From the NCBI RefSeq assembly GCF_910592395.1, contig NC_088315.1, positions 10,296,501 to 10,360,500 of the forward strand: a stretch of DNA of 64,000 nt. The letters are read 5' to 3'. How positions within the stretch are numbered: position 1 is the stretch's first letter; each line of letters begins with the position of its first letter. The notes under the pieces are model-generated. The model did no database searches, had not been told where the DNA came from, and saw only the letters and a program-made list of their open reading frames with translations. The stretch is from Lineus longissimus. Lineage: Eukaryota > Nemertea > Pilidiophora > Heteronemertea > Lineidae. A program made the position numbers and the translations under genes. Positions 34,163 through 44,116 of this stretch are shown piece by piece.

Positions 34163-35477
34163 ATGAATAATCAGACATCAACGATAATTGAACAGCAAAT
34201 GAAACAAATCGGAGTAATCCCAGTTAATTCTAGTTCAAATCCAGCTAATCCCATTGCAACTAATTACCAACAGAATGCAGCTAACTTTCAACAGAACACT
34301 GCTAATTACCAACAGAATTACACTACAAAGCAACAAGCTTCTAACAAGGCGTTAACTAGTTCAAATTTAGTCAGTTCTAGTCAAGGCCTAGTTAACCCTA
34401 GTTGCCAACAAAGCTCGACTAGCTCTCAACAAAATTTAACTGATAGTGGTCTTAAAGCTAATTTTACTGAAACTGGCCTTAAAGCTAAACAAGACCTCGA
34501 AGTTCTGGTGGCAACAGGTAAAAGCAAGGATTTCTTAAATAAACAGTTTACATTTAATGACTTAGACGCAATGAATGAGAAGGAAGTATTGAAACACCAT
34601 AGAATCTACCAGACAAAGATGGTTGCCAGACTTAACGATTCATTGGGTAAGACAGTCTTAAAAACTTACACTAAATTAACAAAGTTGTTCTTGCCTGTTG
34701 ATGACGAAGACCAGCTGTACGAAGACCTAAGAAATGATTACATTGTTACCAATGAACTTGACAAATGGCTTGGATGGTTGAGTTTGAGAATGGGTGCACT
34801 AACTGCTCTTGCCTCATCAACACTGATCACTTTAGGGGATTGTCAAGAAACAAAATCTGCTAATGAATCGATTGGTGTCATCAATGATGGTACCACCAAT
34901 GGAAATTTCATAAGATTAAATGGGAGTGGAATCGAACATGGGAGTGGAACCGAACATGGAAGTAGAACCGAACAAAGTCCAGAGAGCAGAGCCCGAGAGC
35001 ATAGCTCGAGTGACGGACAGTGAAAAGCCCATTAAGAGAGAAAGATCAGAAAAACAAATTGCATGGTCTTGAGAATTAGGTAAAAGATCTCAGGAATTCA
35101 AGAAGTCAAAAAAGGAGAGGTTTACTGGGAAAGATGATGAACCCGGGAAAGAAGATGAACCCAGGAAAGACGATGAACCCGAACAAAGTTTAACTCAACC
35201 AGAGCCTGAGGTTACCACAAATACTGGAAGTTCCAGGAGTACAACACTGTATGTCATTTTAGCTGCATTTGGTTTTGCAGTCATCATTTACTGCTATCCT
35301 AAGATTAAAACTAACAAGAAAGTACCAGAAGGTGGTGTACCAGAAGTTAGTAAACCAGAAGGTAGTAAACCAGAAGTGAGCAAATTAAAGGGTAGTAAAC
35401 CAGAAGGTATTAAACCAGAAGGGAAAGATAACTGTTACACAACTCCTAAAACATGCAATCTTAGTTTAATGGAGTAG
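34163..35477 (+). pseudogene. Unknown membrane protein, frameshifted, with C-terminal TM and PEG repeats
   Basis: ATG 34163 follows ATTCTAAATAA, a context identical to that of the small gene starting at 47441. The first 286 codons are Asn/Gln/Ser-rich at the start (YQQNAANFQQN-like repeats), then a more ordered central region. Near 34980 the frame is lost; the alternative frame continues with one TGA (about 35071) and then encodes an acidic stretch, one transmembrane helix (TLYVILAAFGFAVIIYCY) and VPEG/SKPEG repeats to a stop at 35475-35477. It is probably one type I-like membrane protein now broken. No family recognised. Confidence 0.5.
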
Positions 35478-35479
35478 AA

Positions 35480-36217
35480 TTACTCAAACACACTATTCTT
35501 AGTTTCAAGTGAAAAATTTAAAGTAACTGAGCTACCTCTGAAATTAACTATTTTACCATTCTCATCCGTGATTTCAAAGTTGACTTGATTTGTACATTTT
35601 TTGTTCACTATTTTCTTGCAATTGAGTTCATATCTCTGGTATTGTACCTGATCACCATCTTCAACAGGAACGATACATAAAATGTCAGAAGGTTTATTGT
35701 TGTAGAGGGTCTTAGCTTTGTCAACCAAATTTGATCTTAAAAATAGTTCTGTTCTGTAAAAGTTAAGTGGCTTGGTGGAGTAGTATTTTCCTTTCTTGGC
35801 GAATTTAGTTTGTTTAAAACCAAAAAATGTGTTTACTATTGTAAAATATTGATCACCGAGATAGTAATCTTTCAACATAAACAACCTGTCTTCAGTAAGT
35901 TCAATGATAAGGTAATTGTTATTGTCACAGCTGATGTTAACATGTCCTGCAAGATTTTTGATACGCTCATTGATAAAGGAGCAAAGTTCGGACAAACTAA
36001 AATGACCATCAAAAGGGACATAGAAAGAATCGGATTGTTGTCTTGAGTCATTTTCCATTTTTAACAATTCTGTAATACCCGGAACGTTATCACCAGTCCA
36101 CCACGAGTTGTAAAACGCTATTGATTTCAAAGTGATCGATTTTATGTTCAATGGGTCTGTTAAGTTAAGCTCAAATATGGCTTCATCGCATTCATTCTCA
36201 AAAATTATGAAGTCCAT
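35480..36217 (-). CDS. Second penton-like minor capsid protein
   Basis: 245 residues, minus, ATG 36217 in TAAATAGAAATGG. Its architecture parallels the minor capsid protein at 46433-47188: an N-terminal strand segment, a gap, an FFGFK or LFGFK-type turn, then KPLNFYRTELFLRSNLVD (compare RPINFRPMDYFVFHSDIV), NKPSDIL (compare GKPSDVL), and a C-terminal ITDENGKIVNFRG (compare LTDENNGIIDLNG). This suggests a paralogous single-jelly-roll protein, perhaps a vertex or spike variant. That role is inference. It lies only 2 bp beyond the stop of the convergent neighbour. Confidence 0.7.
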   Translation of the reverse strand: MDFIIFENECDEAIFELNLTDPLNIKSITLKSIAFYNSWWTGDNVPGITELLKMENDSRQQSDSFYVPFDGHFSLSELCSFINERIKNLAGHVNISCDNNNYLIIELTEDRLFMLKDYYLGDQYFTIVNTFFGFKQTKFAKKGKYYSTKPLNFYRTELFLRSNLVDKAKTLYNNKPSDILCIVPVEDGDQVQYQRYELNCKKIVNKKCTNQVNFEITDENGKIVNFRGSSVTLNFSLETKNSVFE

Positions 36218-36222
36218 TTCTA

Positions 36223-36370
36223 TTTAATTAAAATGATTTAATTAAAGTGATTTAATTAAAATGATTTAATTAAAGTGATTTAATTAAAATGATTTAATTA
36301 AAGTGATTTAATTAAAATGATTTAATTAAAATGATTTAATTAAAATGATTTAATTAAAGTGATTTAATTA
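36223..36370 (+). repeat. Ten-plus copies of a 14-bp repeat
   Basis: Units TTTAATTAAAATGA or TTTAATTAAAGTGA alternate at a strict 14-bp period, with a partial last copy. The core TTTAATTAAA is palindromic. The array separates polB from the start of the penton-like gene and lies in its promoter position. Confidence 0.95.
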
Positions 36371-38397
36371 GTTAAACATTAATTAAATCACTGTAATCAA
36401 TGTATTTTTCATAGTAAATACCGAAATGCAATGTAGAGATACCATCCTCTAAGATGAAATGCTTATCATCGAAGGACTTAAGCTTTTCTTATCAATCTCT
36501 TCCAGATACATTTGATGCTTTTCTGACCTCAGATGACGCATTTTGTGATTAAAAGTCGTAGTGTTTTCAAGACAATCAACGTAGTCATCAAATGTAATAG
36601 ACTTATTCACTACATTCTTAGCGATTCCCTTCAATTTCTTTGTTTTTGAATTTTTAGTCGAGCCTTGCTCTCCAGACATAGTCTCGGTTCTGTATGCATA
36701 CATCTTACTCCTCAAGGCAATAAATTCTATCATTTCGTCTCCTCCAAGCTCATCCTTAAAGTGGCCTGGAACTTTCTTCTTGCTAGTGTCGTAAAGAGGA
36801 TTATCCTTTGGGTAATTACTGAAGTCGAAGTGATCCTTTAATCCTTTGAAGTCTGCTGTTAAATCATCTGTTTTGATCTTTAAAACGAAAGAATCCGTGT
36901 CCAAATAAAGAAGTTCTAGGTTTTTCTCACCAAAGTGAGGTTGAAGTATGTTGTAGTAGAATTCATAGATCAGCAACTTGGACAACTCCAGTACTGCAGC
37001 TCCTATGTAGATTGGTTTGTTAAACTTTTCCTCATGCAAATTGCCGCGCTACTTTCGTCAAAGATGTTAATCGATGAAAACCTGGGACTTGCCATGAAGT
37101 TCTTGGCACTTTCCCTATCTGTCACCAGTTCAATTTCTACCCTGTTCCTTACGTTTTCACATGTCTTTCCGTAGAAAGCATTGTTCATTAATTTGAAGTA
37201 ATCTTTCTCGAAATCAGTAGTAGAAGCCATCCTCTTTTTAGTGTTGAAGTCGATGTATGATTTCAACCACTTTGATTGTTTGAAACTGATGAAAGAATGG
37301 ACCTTTTTCAGTATCATTCCTTGCTTTAAGTAAAACTGTAAAAGTCTGTAATGCACGATGTAGTTGGTCTTGTCCTTCTGTGTGAGGATCAATTTTTCTA
37401 CCTTTGACCTCTTCTCGTCACCAAGTAACTCTTTCTGGTAAGGACTTAATTCGTCGTCGTCTATGAAAAGAGATTCTGGACAGAATGGAAAGTTCTTTGA
37501 CTTGATCTTGATTTCCTCTGGATAACCTAAATCTACTTCGAAAAGATAACCTACTTCACTGTCTTTAGGAATTGACATGATATCCTGATAAGTTATGTTT
37601 GCTTTGATCATGGTATCGTCAAACATTTGAAAACTGCAGTAAGGCTGACTTTCCATCATAGCCCAGCCATAGAGATTATTTGCGTCTATGTACAGGAGCT
37701 TATGACTCTCATCGGCCTTTACATGTCTTGTTCCCATAACACCCGAAATTCCACCTCTTATTGCCTTTTCAAAAGTAAGTAGGATATCGGTATCGGTAAG
37801 AAGTTCGAGGTTTATGTCTGTTTGTTTCAATCCGGCTAATCAGGTCAAGCCAGGTGCTGAATAGCAGTGACAAGGATCGATCTGGAAATTGTTTAAATTA
37901 ACGTCCCTGAATTTCTCGAATAAATCAGCTAACAAAAGAACATCTGTTTTGAGGTACAGGTCGATGAACTCTCCATGATTTCTGATCTTGAACTGATCCC
38001 ATATGTCTTTGGATTTTAGGTAAACTGAATCATCCGCCATTTCATTCTTCAATTCATCAAAGAACATAGACTCCTCTAAGTGAGTAACACTGTAACTTTC
38101 ATGTGATGCGTAAAATGAATAAGGCACTGATCCTTTCTTCCTCAATAGTTTAAAATCGTCAGGATTTGGATAAGACTGTCTTGTTATCTTAAAGGCCATA
38201 TATCAAGGTTTTTTGCCATTTTCTGCTGTAAGACGATTTCAAAAGTGTACCTAACACTTTATACAATACAGAAAACCAAATGCAATTAGCTCCATCCATT
38301 TTGAAGACATAGCCAATTATGTGTTTGACAACTTGATTACCTAATCAGGCTAGCAACTGGCTTATTAGAGCCAGGCGGCGGGTTCAGCAAAAGTTGT

Positions 38398-39056
38398 GAT
38401 GTAGATCAGGTTATCTGTACATGTCATGCAATCATAAAAGCAGGAGGGCCTTAATTAATTATGCACACCTGGAAGTAATGTGTTTCATTCACTATGGTGT
38501 ATTGTGTGGCTCCGAATTGTGTCAAGGATAGCACAAAGAACAATCGAATGACGGATGGGACCCATTTTCATGAATTTCCAAAGCCTGTTGAACGAGAGAG
38601 GAGGAAGCTGTGGATTCGGAAGTGCAAACGTTTGGAGTGTTGGAAGCCTGGGCCTTCGGCCAAACTTTGCAGTGATCACTTTATCGATACGGATTATCAC
38701 ATGAAGCCGGATATCTGCATCCAACTGATGTAGATCAGGTTATCTGTACATGTCATGCAATCATAAAAGCAGGAGGGCCTTAATTAATTATGCACACCTG
38801 GAAGTAATGTGTTTCATTCAATATGGTGTATTGTGTGGCTCCGAATTGTGTCAAGGATAGCACAAAGAACAATCGAATGACGGATGGGACCCATTTTCAT
38901 GAATTTCCAAAGCCAGTTGAACGAGAGAGGAGGAAGCTGTGGATTCGGAAGTGCAAACGTTTGGAGTGTTGGAAGCCTGGGCCTTCGGCCAAACTTTGCA
39001 GTGATCACTTTATCGATACGGATTATCACATGAAGCCGGATATCTGCATCCAACTG
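38398..39056 (+). repeat. 329-bp tandem duplication inside the THAP element
   Basis: Two units, from GATGTAGATCAGGTTATCTG to CATCCAACTG, follow one another with a few differences (for example AAGCCTGTTG against AAGCCAGTTG). Each holds a complete THAP start. The first ends in TAG right after the junction, the second continues into the rest of the protein. Confidence 0.9.
38494..38733 (+). CDS. THAP domain, first duplicate
   Basis: 79 codons from ATG 38494: VAPNC (C-x4-C), HFHEFPKP, KLWIRKCKR and LCSDHF (C-x2-H) make a complete C2CH THAP finger. The duplication junction places a stop immediately after IQLM. It may be an unused copy or a short DNA-binding inhibitor. Confidence 0.6.
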   Translation: MVYCVAPNCVKDSTKNNRMTDGTHFHEFPKPVERERRKLWIRKCKRLECWKPGPSAKLCSDHFIDTDYHMKPDICIQLM

Positions 39057-39128
39057 AATATTAAATGCCACTTGTTAAAAACAGCTGTTCCAACCATGTC
39101 AATTGCATTTAATGCCCGAGGCTGCTGA
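38823..39128 (+). CDS. THAP domain, second duplicate
   Basis: 101 codons from ATG 38823. The same C2CH finger as the first duplicate is followed by NIKCHLLKTAVPT, after which the frame ends at 39126-39128. In THAP elements this domain recognises DNA near the transposon ends. The remainder of a transposase is absent. Confidence 0.65.
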   Translation: MVYCVAPNCVKDSTKNNRMTDGTHFHEFPKPVERERRKLWIRKCKRLECWKPGPSAKLCSDHFIDTDYHMKPDICIQLNIKCHLLKTAVPTMSIAFNARGC

Positions 39129-39303
39129 GGTCGGTTGTTATACATAATGTGTAGGCCCTATTTGGGCCTGTGATACCGCACAGTGTCTTCTTGTGTTCCA
39201 GCCATAGCAAGATGACAGCGACACAGGTCAGTGTCAGTGACAGCCACTGTCAATGACAGATTATTGTCATCTGACATCTAGGCCTATCTAACGTTGCACG
39301 GCA

Positions 39304-39675
39304 TTATATCGTCACGTCAAGATGATTGTGCATAATACCGTCACTTTTCAATAGTAGTTCAGCGTCATGACATAACTGGCAATACAACACTGACGAGGCG
39401 AAACAATATTGTGCAACATTAGTCTGTTCAAAAATCATACATGTTATGCATCTGCAACCGTCTATCAATGTCTTCTTTGCTATATCGGCAGGTCTGCCAT
39501 GCAAATTGATTAACCATAAATTATAATCACTTTCGTCCGAGTGATCACTCTCATTATGATCTAGTGATATTAATGGCTCGAACATGTACGGCTCAACGTT
39601 TAAATATCCTTCTGTATCGACCAAAACATCCTCAAATTCACTGCTCTCACTCTCTGAACTGTATGCGGAAGCCAT
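39304..39675 (-). CDS. PYMFEP-motif protein, longer copy
   Basis: 123 codons, minus, ATG 39675, beginning as the exon at 3840-4002 (SSESESSEFEDV, EPYMFEP, SDHSDESD) and then continuing with a different tail that includes CRCITCMIF. The tail has no recognised domain. The gene converges on the THAP exon. Confidence 0.45.
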   Translation of the reverse strand: MASAYSSESESSEFEDVLVDTEGYLNVEPYMFEPLISLDHNESDHSDESDYNLWLINLHGRPADIAKKTLIDGCRCITCMIFEQTNVAQYCFASSVLYCQLCHDAELLLKSDGIMHNHLDVTI

Positions 39676-41776
39676 CTTGCTTTGTTCTGACTGACCTGAT
39701 CTACGTCATCAAAAAATCCCTAGCGGCCACATGTGGAACTAATCTAAAGTTGTGTGTGGTGGGAAATTCAAATAGTTTAAAATTGAAAATTGAAATAACT
39801 AAATAATGACTTTATTATCAGAATTTTTTTAATGTCTGGGATCTTGTTTTTTTAACCCTCAACATATTTCATGAGTATCAAGCATGTTTTCAAACCTTGA
39901 TATATGGCCTTTAAAGTCATCATCTTCCATAGATTTGGTGATGTTGTCCAATCCAGACTGTAAGAATCTGTAAGAGTCTAAAATTTTTAAACAACCTAAC
40001 TCAAATGAAATGTACTCTTCTGCGTTTTTAGCAAGAAACTTCAGTTTCTTTTGTGACCTAGACATCTATTTTCTGATGAAGAGGTGAGCATCGTAATTAC
40101 TGAGATTGTGAAAAAACACTGGAACGAACATGGCTTTCTTCTCGTTCAAGTTGCAAGCTTTGTGAGCAGCACCTCTGTATTCTCCATTGTAGTGATTGTG
40201 ATCTTGAACTCTGTCCTCGCCTAAAAATTCATTGCAGTAGTAACAGTTTGTTTCTTGTGAGTATCTCACCAAATCTTCGTCTGTCATGGTGAGAGGAATG
40301 TTGTATTTCAGTAGAGTTGAGAACGTCTCTTCCATTCTGAGTAACCAGTTACAGAAAACGTCAACTACATCAGCACCTCTGTAACAGAGATACCCACTGG
40401 GGTAGATTTGTGAGTAGTCAGAGTGAACGTAAACTCCAACTGCTGACGCAATCTGTTTGAATAGTTATTTAGTGGTATCTGTCTGAGTTGTATTATCATT
40501 GACTGTTGTGCTTATCGCTTCGAAATCAGCATAGATTACAAAGGGAACTCTGTTCTTGAATGAGTGCTTTTCAAACTTAAGTTGTGACCATTTACTATTC
40601 GGTTGAGGCAGACTGATCTTACAGTAATCGTGTTTTCCACATTTCAATTTATGTCTTTCTAGTGTAGATTTCTTGTAAAAGTAATTCATGCATCTCCTAC
40701 AAATGAATACATTATTCCTATCAGTCTTGAAGAATAGATTTATGTCTCTTATGTACATGAAATGATCCTTGAAATACAACAGATCGATAACATCATCATC
40801 ATCATGGTTCTTAGAGAGGTAGAGTGGTTCCAGCTTTGCGGCATAAATGCTTTTAGCCCATTCGTTCTCTAACTTGAACACATTAATCTTGATACCATTG
40901 TCTTGTTCGATCTTAGGGATATCCTTTTGAACGCACACAGGAAATGATTTGATCTTAATCTCATTTTCATACATCTTGTAGGGGTTAATTTCTGTTGCAT
41001 TAAAACCTTTTTGCCTCTCACACGAAATGCTGTCATGGTATTTGGCAGCCAAAAGACTCCATAGAAAACATTTCTCATCATTTGATTTCACATTAATGAC
41101 AGCTTTAGTTCGGAATGGTAAACTAGTGTAGTGACCGCCTTTACATTTCTTGTAGGAACATATTGTAAGATCGCACGACTTGATTTCATTTAAACTCAGG
41201 CCACTTCCTTCGAAGTATCGTTCCTCATTCGCGGCCTTTATGTAGTTCAATTGACTGTTTAGGGCATTAATTGCCTGATTTCTTGAAATTATGCTTTCCA
41301 TTGGAGATTGAATAGGATAGATAGCCTTTTCGCCAGATCTGTCAAATTCAGCTTTAACTGAAATACTTATTTTATGATGGTAATCAGTTAGCTTGAAGAG
41401 AATTTCTTCCAGTTTACCTCTGTACTCGAAAACGTGTTTTGCCGGTTTGCTAATTTTCAGACGAATGGTAACAACTGGTTTACCAAATTCTTTTACCACT
41501 TCGATATCCTTCACATTCTTTATGCTCTCCAATTCCTTAGCCTTGAATCGGACTTTGTCCTGTAGTTAAAGTTTCTTGGTATCTTGTAGTAGAATAGGGT
41601 TAGGTAAACGCAGTGAACGCGTGTCTGACTGGCTTGATAACTTCATTTGATGACCTTTGGTTTTCCTATGTGCTGAAAGATTGCTGTATGATATCTCCTT
41701 GTTACATGTTGAACAATGTATTTTCTCATTTTTATCAACCATTTCTATTTAGGATAACAAAAATTATTAAATTAAA

Positions 41777-41831
41777 TTTTCAGTCATTTTCAGACATTTT
41801 CAGACATTTTCAGGCATTTTCAGACACTTTC
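41777..41831 (+). repeat. 10-bp CATTTTCAGA repeat array
   Basis: About five near-perfect copies of CATTTTCAGA. The reverse-complement array (TCTGAAAATG) occurs at 42904-42940, so the two arrays form an inverted pair around the genes 41954-42895. Confidence 0.85.
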
Positions 41832-41953
41832 AACATACATCGGGGTTGCTGATGGCAATAATGATGATCCTGGTAATGGTGACACTAGTAAATCATGGGT
41901 TGGTGGTGGTTGAGGATAATAGTGATAATGGTGATTAATCATTGGTAACACCA

Positions 41954-42631
41954 TTACTGTGACTTCAGTTTCTCTATCATCTCTGTTTGTGCCAGTTTTT
42001 TTCCTTCTTCTAAAAAAGTCTTCTTTAAAGATTCCACATCAACAGCTGAACTTGCCTCCCTCTGTTTTTTTCTGATGGCATTTTTCATGGCAATGTATTT
42101 TTCCTTTTCTTTGAGAATCAAGGTAAACTCATCTGTTGAAATGTGTGAATCACTCATGGCCTTACTTACCAGATCATTGATGGAGTTAAGTTTTGAAATT
42201 GCCAACATTCCAATCTTCTCATGTTTTTCAATTTTCTTCAGGATATCTTTTTTCTTCCAACTTAGGGCTGAGGAGATAATGGCGCTACCAATGGTCACTC
42301 CACCAAGTGCAAAACCTATTGGTGCTGTGATGACACCAGCAAGTGCAGACACACCAACTGAGCCAGCCGCGACGCTTACAAAATTAAGACTATGACTAAT
42401 GCCAGTAATTACGCTAAATGCTTTTTTGTACTTTGAAAATATCTTTCTTCTAAATTCAATCTCGCTTTCTAAGAAACTCTCAACCTCACATATTTGTTGT
42501 AGTCTGAAAGCCTGAGGGTTACTTTCTGTATGCATTTCAGACCTTTCATAGTTTAAATGACTTTCAGAGTTTAAATGAATTTCAGAGTTTAAATTACTTA
42601 AATCTGGATAAACCTTGTTGTCTCCATCCAT
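41954..42631 (-). CDS. Conserved Polinton protein with hydrophobic core
   Basis: 225 residues, ATG 42631 in TTAAATGG. The N-terminus has HLNSESHLNYE-like short repeats; residues about 60-75 are charged; a long glycine/alanine-rich hydrophobic stretch (AAGSVGVSALAGVITAPIGFALGGV) follows; the C-terminus is a coiled coil (KLNSINDLVSKAM, DEFTLILKEKEKY). This pattern matches a class of conserved, uncharacterised Polinton proteins as I recall them. Membrane association is inferred from the hydrophobic stretch. Confidence 0.65.
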   Translation of the reverse strand: MDGDNKVYPDLSNLNSEIHLNSESHLNYERSEMHTESNPQAFRLQQICEVESFLESEIEFRRKIFSKYKKAFSVITGISHSLNFVSVAAGSVGVSALAGVITAPIGFALGGVTIGSAIISSALSWKKKDILKKIEKHEKIGMLAISKLNSINDLVSKAMSDSHISTDEFTLILKEKEKYIAMKNAIRKKQREASSAVDVESLKKTFLEEGKKLAQTEMIEKLKSQ

Positions 42632-42635
42632 TTAA

Positions 42636-42895
42636 TTAGTGGGAATAACTAGAATCAGTTGTTCTGACATTTCTATTGTTTAGTGTTGATCTTGCAGACA
42701 CTACAGGTTTTTGAAGTACATTAAATTTTAAAGGTTTTTCTGACCCAACAGGTTTTTCTGGCCCAGCAGGTTTTTCGACCATAGCAGACCCAGGCTCCAG
42801 CTTTGACTCTACTTCTGCCTCTAATTCTTATGAAATCGTTCTAATCTTTCTTTCCAATTACGTGGGCGTTTTGTGTAACCCCAAGTTCTATTCAT
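42636..42895 (-). pseudogene. Small basic protein, broken
   Basis: ATG 42895 (AATAAATG) encodes a basic start (RTWGYTKRPRNWKERLERF) that ends at TAG after about 24 codons. The alternative frame continues (VEKPAGPEKPVGSEKP repeats, then a Ser/Arg-rich tail) to TAA at 42636-42638. It could be a small virion DNA-associated protein, but no family is recognised. The stop overlaps the promoter motif of the next gene. Confidence 0.4.
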
Positions 42896-42903
42896 TTATT
42901 CAG

Positions 42904-42940
42904 ATGAAAATGTCTGAAAATGTCTGAAAATGTCTGAAAA
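42904..42940 (-). repeat. 10-bp TCTGAAAATG repeat array, inverted partner
   Basis: Three to four copies of TCTGAAAATG, the reverse complement of the CATTTTCAGA units at 41777-41831. Confidence 0.85.
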
Positions 42941-43010
42941 AATCAAAAGATGAAAGTTCAATAACCTAATGTACACATAAATTAACATTTACTACAATAA
43001 TGTTTTCAGT

Positions 43011-44093
43011 TTAAAAAGATGGTGACTTATTCACCAGTAATGGTGACACCAGTTGAAATTTATCTCTTAAATCCTCTGGTGTAGTTAATTTTACTGTCAT
43101 TAAATTATGATTTAGTCTATCACTGATCTTCATCATTAAATTGGATGTTTCTTGGTTTAATCCATTTTGAAACATAATGTTATTTAATTTCCAAATATCA
43201 TTAAGTAGAAACATATTGTAAAACTGGGGATAACCCCCAAAATCCCTGTTTGTTATCCTTATCCACTCGTTTACCACGTTTTTGTCTTGATAGTCAAACC
43301 AGTTTTCATTATGCTTGTTGATCATAAAGTTAATTGAGCGGTCCAATTGCTCTTTGAAAATACTCCAGTCGACTGTGGAACTCTTCTGCCTGTTTTGTGT
43401 TTTAGACATTGGCCGAATGTTAAACCAAGAGTAACACAGTTCTGGATGATCTTTGAATTCCTTGATTGGTAGAACATGATCCAACTCCTCTTCAATTATT
43501 GGATTAATAGATCTTTGGTAGTCGAACCAATCCCTGAAGAACTCATTGGAACAACCAAGATGTAATTCCGAGTTAACAGTACACTCTACTTTAGATACAT
43601 CTTCTTTAGATACATCTTCTTTGGCTATTCTGTTTAGATCAACTCTGACTTTATGACTGTCTCTATTACCATTTTTATCAAGATAACCTTTGTAGTATGA
43701 ATTGAAACAAGCTCTACATTCGCATCTTTTTCCTTCTTTACCGAATTCACCATCACTTAGTAATTTCACTTCTCCACATTTACCACATTTCTTGGTTAAT
43801 GTGGAACCACATAATTTACAATAATCCAGTAAATTGCCTCTTCTATTCTTATCAAATTCACTTTCAGGTTTTGTTGCATTGCACTTAACACATTTAAATG
43901 TAGGCCCTGAAACTACTGGTTAATATCTATTAACCGGTTCCCGATAAACAGGATACTGATTATCAGGATACTGATAAATCGGCTCCCGATTAGCAGGATA
44001 CTGGTAAACCGGCTCCCGATTAGCAGGATACTGATTAACATTGACAGTACAATAGTTCATGTTAAATATCTGTCCTTCCATTTGACTCTCCAT
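43011..44093 (-). pseudogene. HNH-type endonuclease with zinc ribbons, one in-frame stop
   Basis: ATG 44093 (TTTAAATGG, preceded by AAAAACTTTTTATCC) starts a frame with QYPANREPVY-type repeats and a TAA at about 43918-43920. The same frame then runs to 43011: paired CxxC sites (CVKC, CKLC, CGKC, CRAC), then DWFDYQRSINPIIEEELDHV with LDHVLPIKEF, and CYSWFNIRPMSKTQN. The DHVLP and W-N-RP elements match the HNH protein of the second Polinton (58405-58869: IDHILPQSHF, CWNWSNLRPITKEEN). Such nucleases may act in replication or homing; the role here is inferred. Confidence 0.75.
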
Positions 44094-44116
44094 TTAAAGG
44101 ATAAAAAGTTTTTAAA

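Larger units (their letters stand above)
38193..39910. mobile_element. THAP-bearing TTAA-target transposon, copy B, inserted in polB
   Basis: The ends AGGCCATATATCAAGG and CCTTGATATATGGCCT are exact inverted repeats, flanked on both sides by TTAA (38189-38192 and 39911-39914). Removing the element and one TTAA restores the polB frame across the junction, so the insertion site is precise. Inside is a 329-bp tandem duplication containing the THAP exon twice. TTAA plus THAP points to Kolobok-like; piggyBac also uses TTAA. No DDE transposase is present, so it is non-autonomous. Confidence 0.9.
36372..41742 (-). pseudogene. Polinton protein-primed DNA polymerase B, heavily disrupted
   Basis: The gene starts at ATG 41742 (TAAATAGAAATGG) with a C2H2 finger (HCSTCNKEISYSNLSAH). 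In order follow a DEKCFLWS...HFMYI domain, a Cys2-His finger, exonuclease I motif YADFE, an endonuclease VII-like zinc site (CYYCNEF, QDHNHYNGEYRGAAHKAC), FFHNLSNYDAHLF, YIDANNLYGWAM (palm motif A), KLMNNAFYGKTCE (motif B) and LLYLDTDSFV (motif C). Breaks: in-frame stops at about 41568, 40465, 40066 and 37840, the THAP element at 38193-39910, and frameshifts near 37030 and 36475. The polymerase motifs themselves are preserved, so decay is recent compared with loss of constraint. Confidence 0.92.

Noticed and set aside
36372-41742. Alternative genetic code in the first Polinton polB
   Set aside because: All three stop codons (TAA, TAG, TGA) occur inside the frame and there are also frameshifts, while capsid genes use normal stops; decay is simpler.
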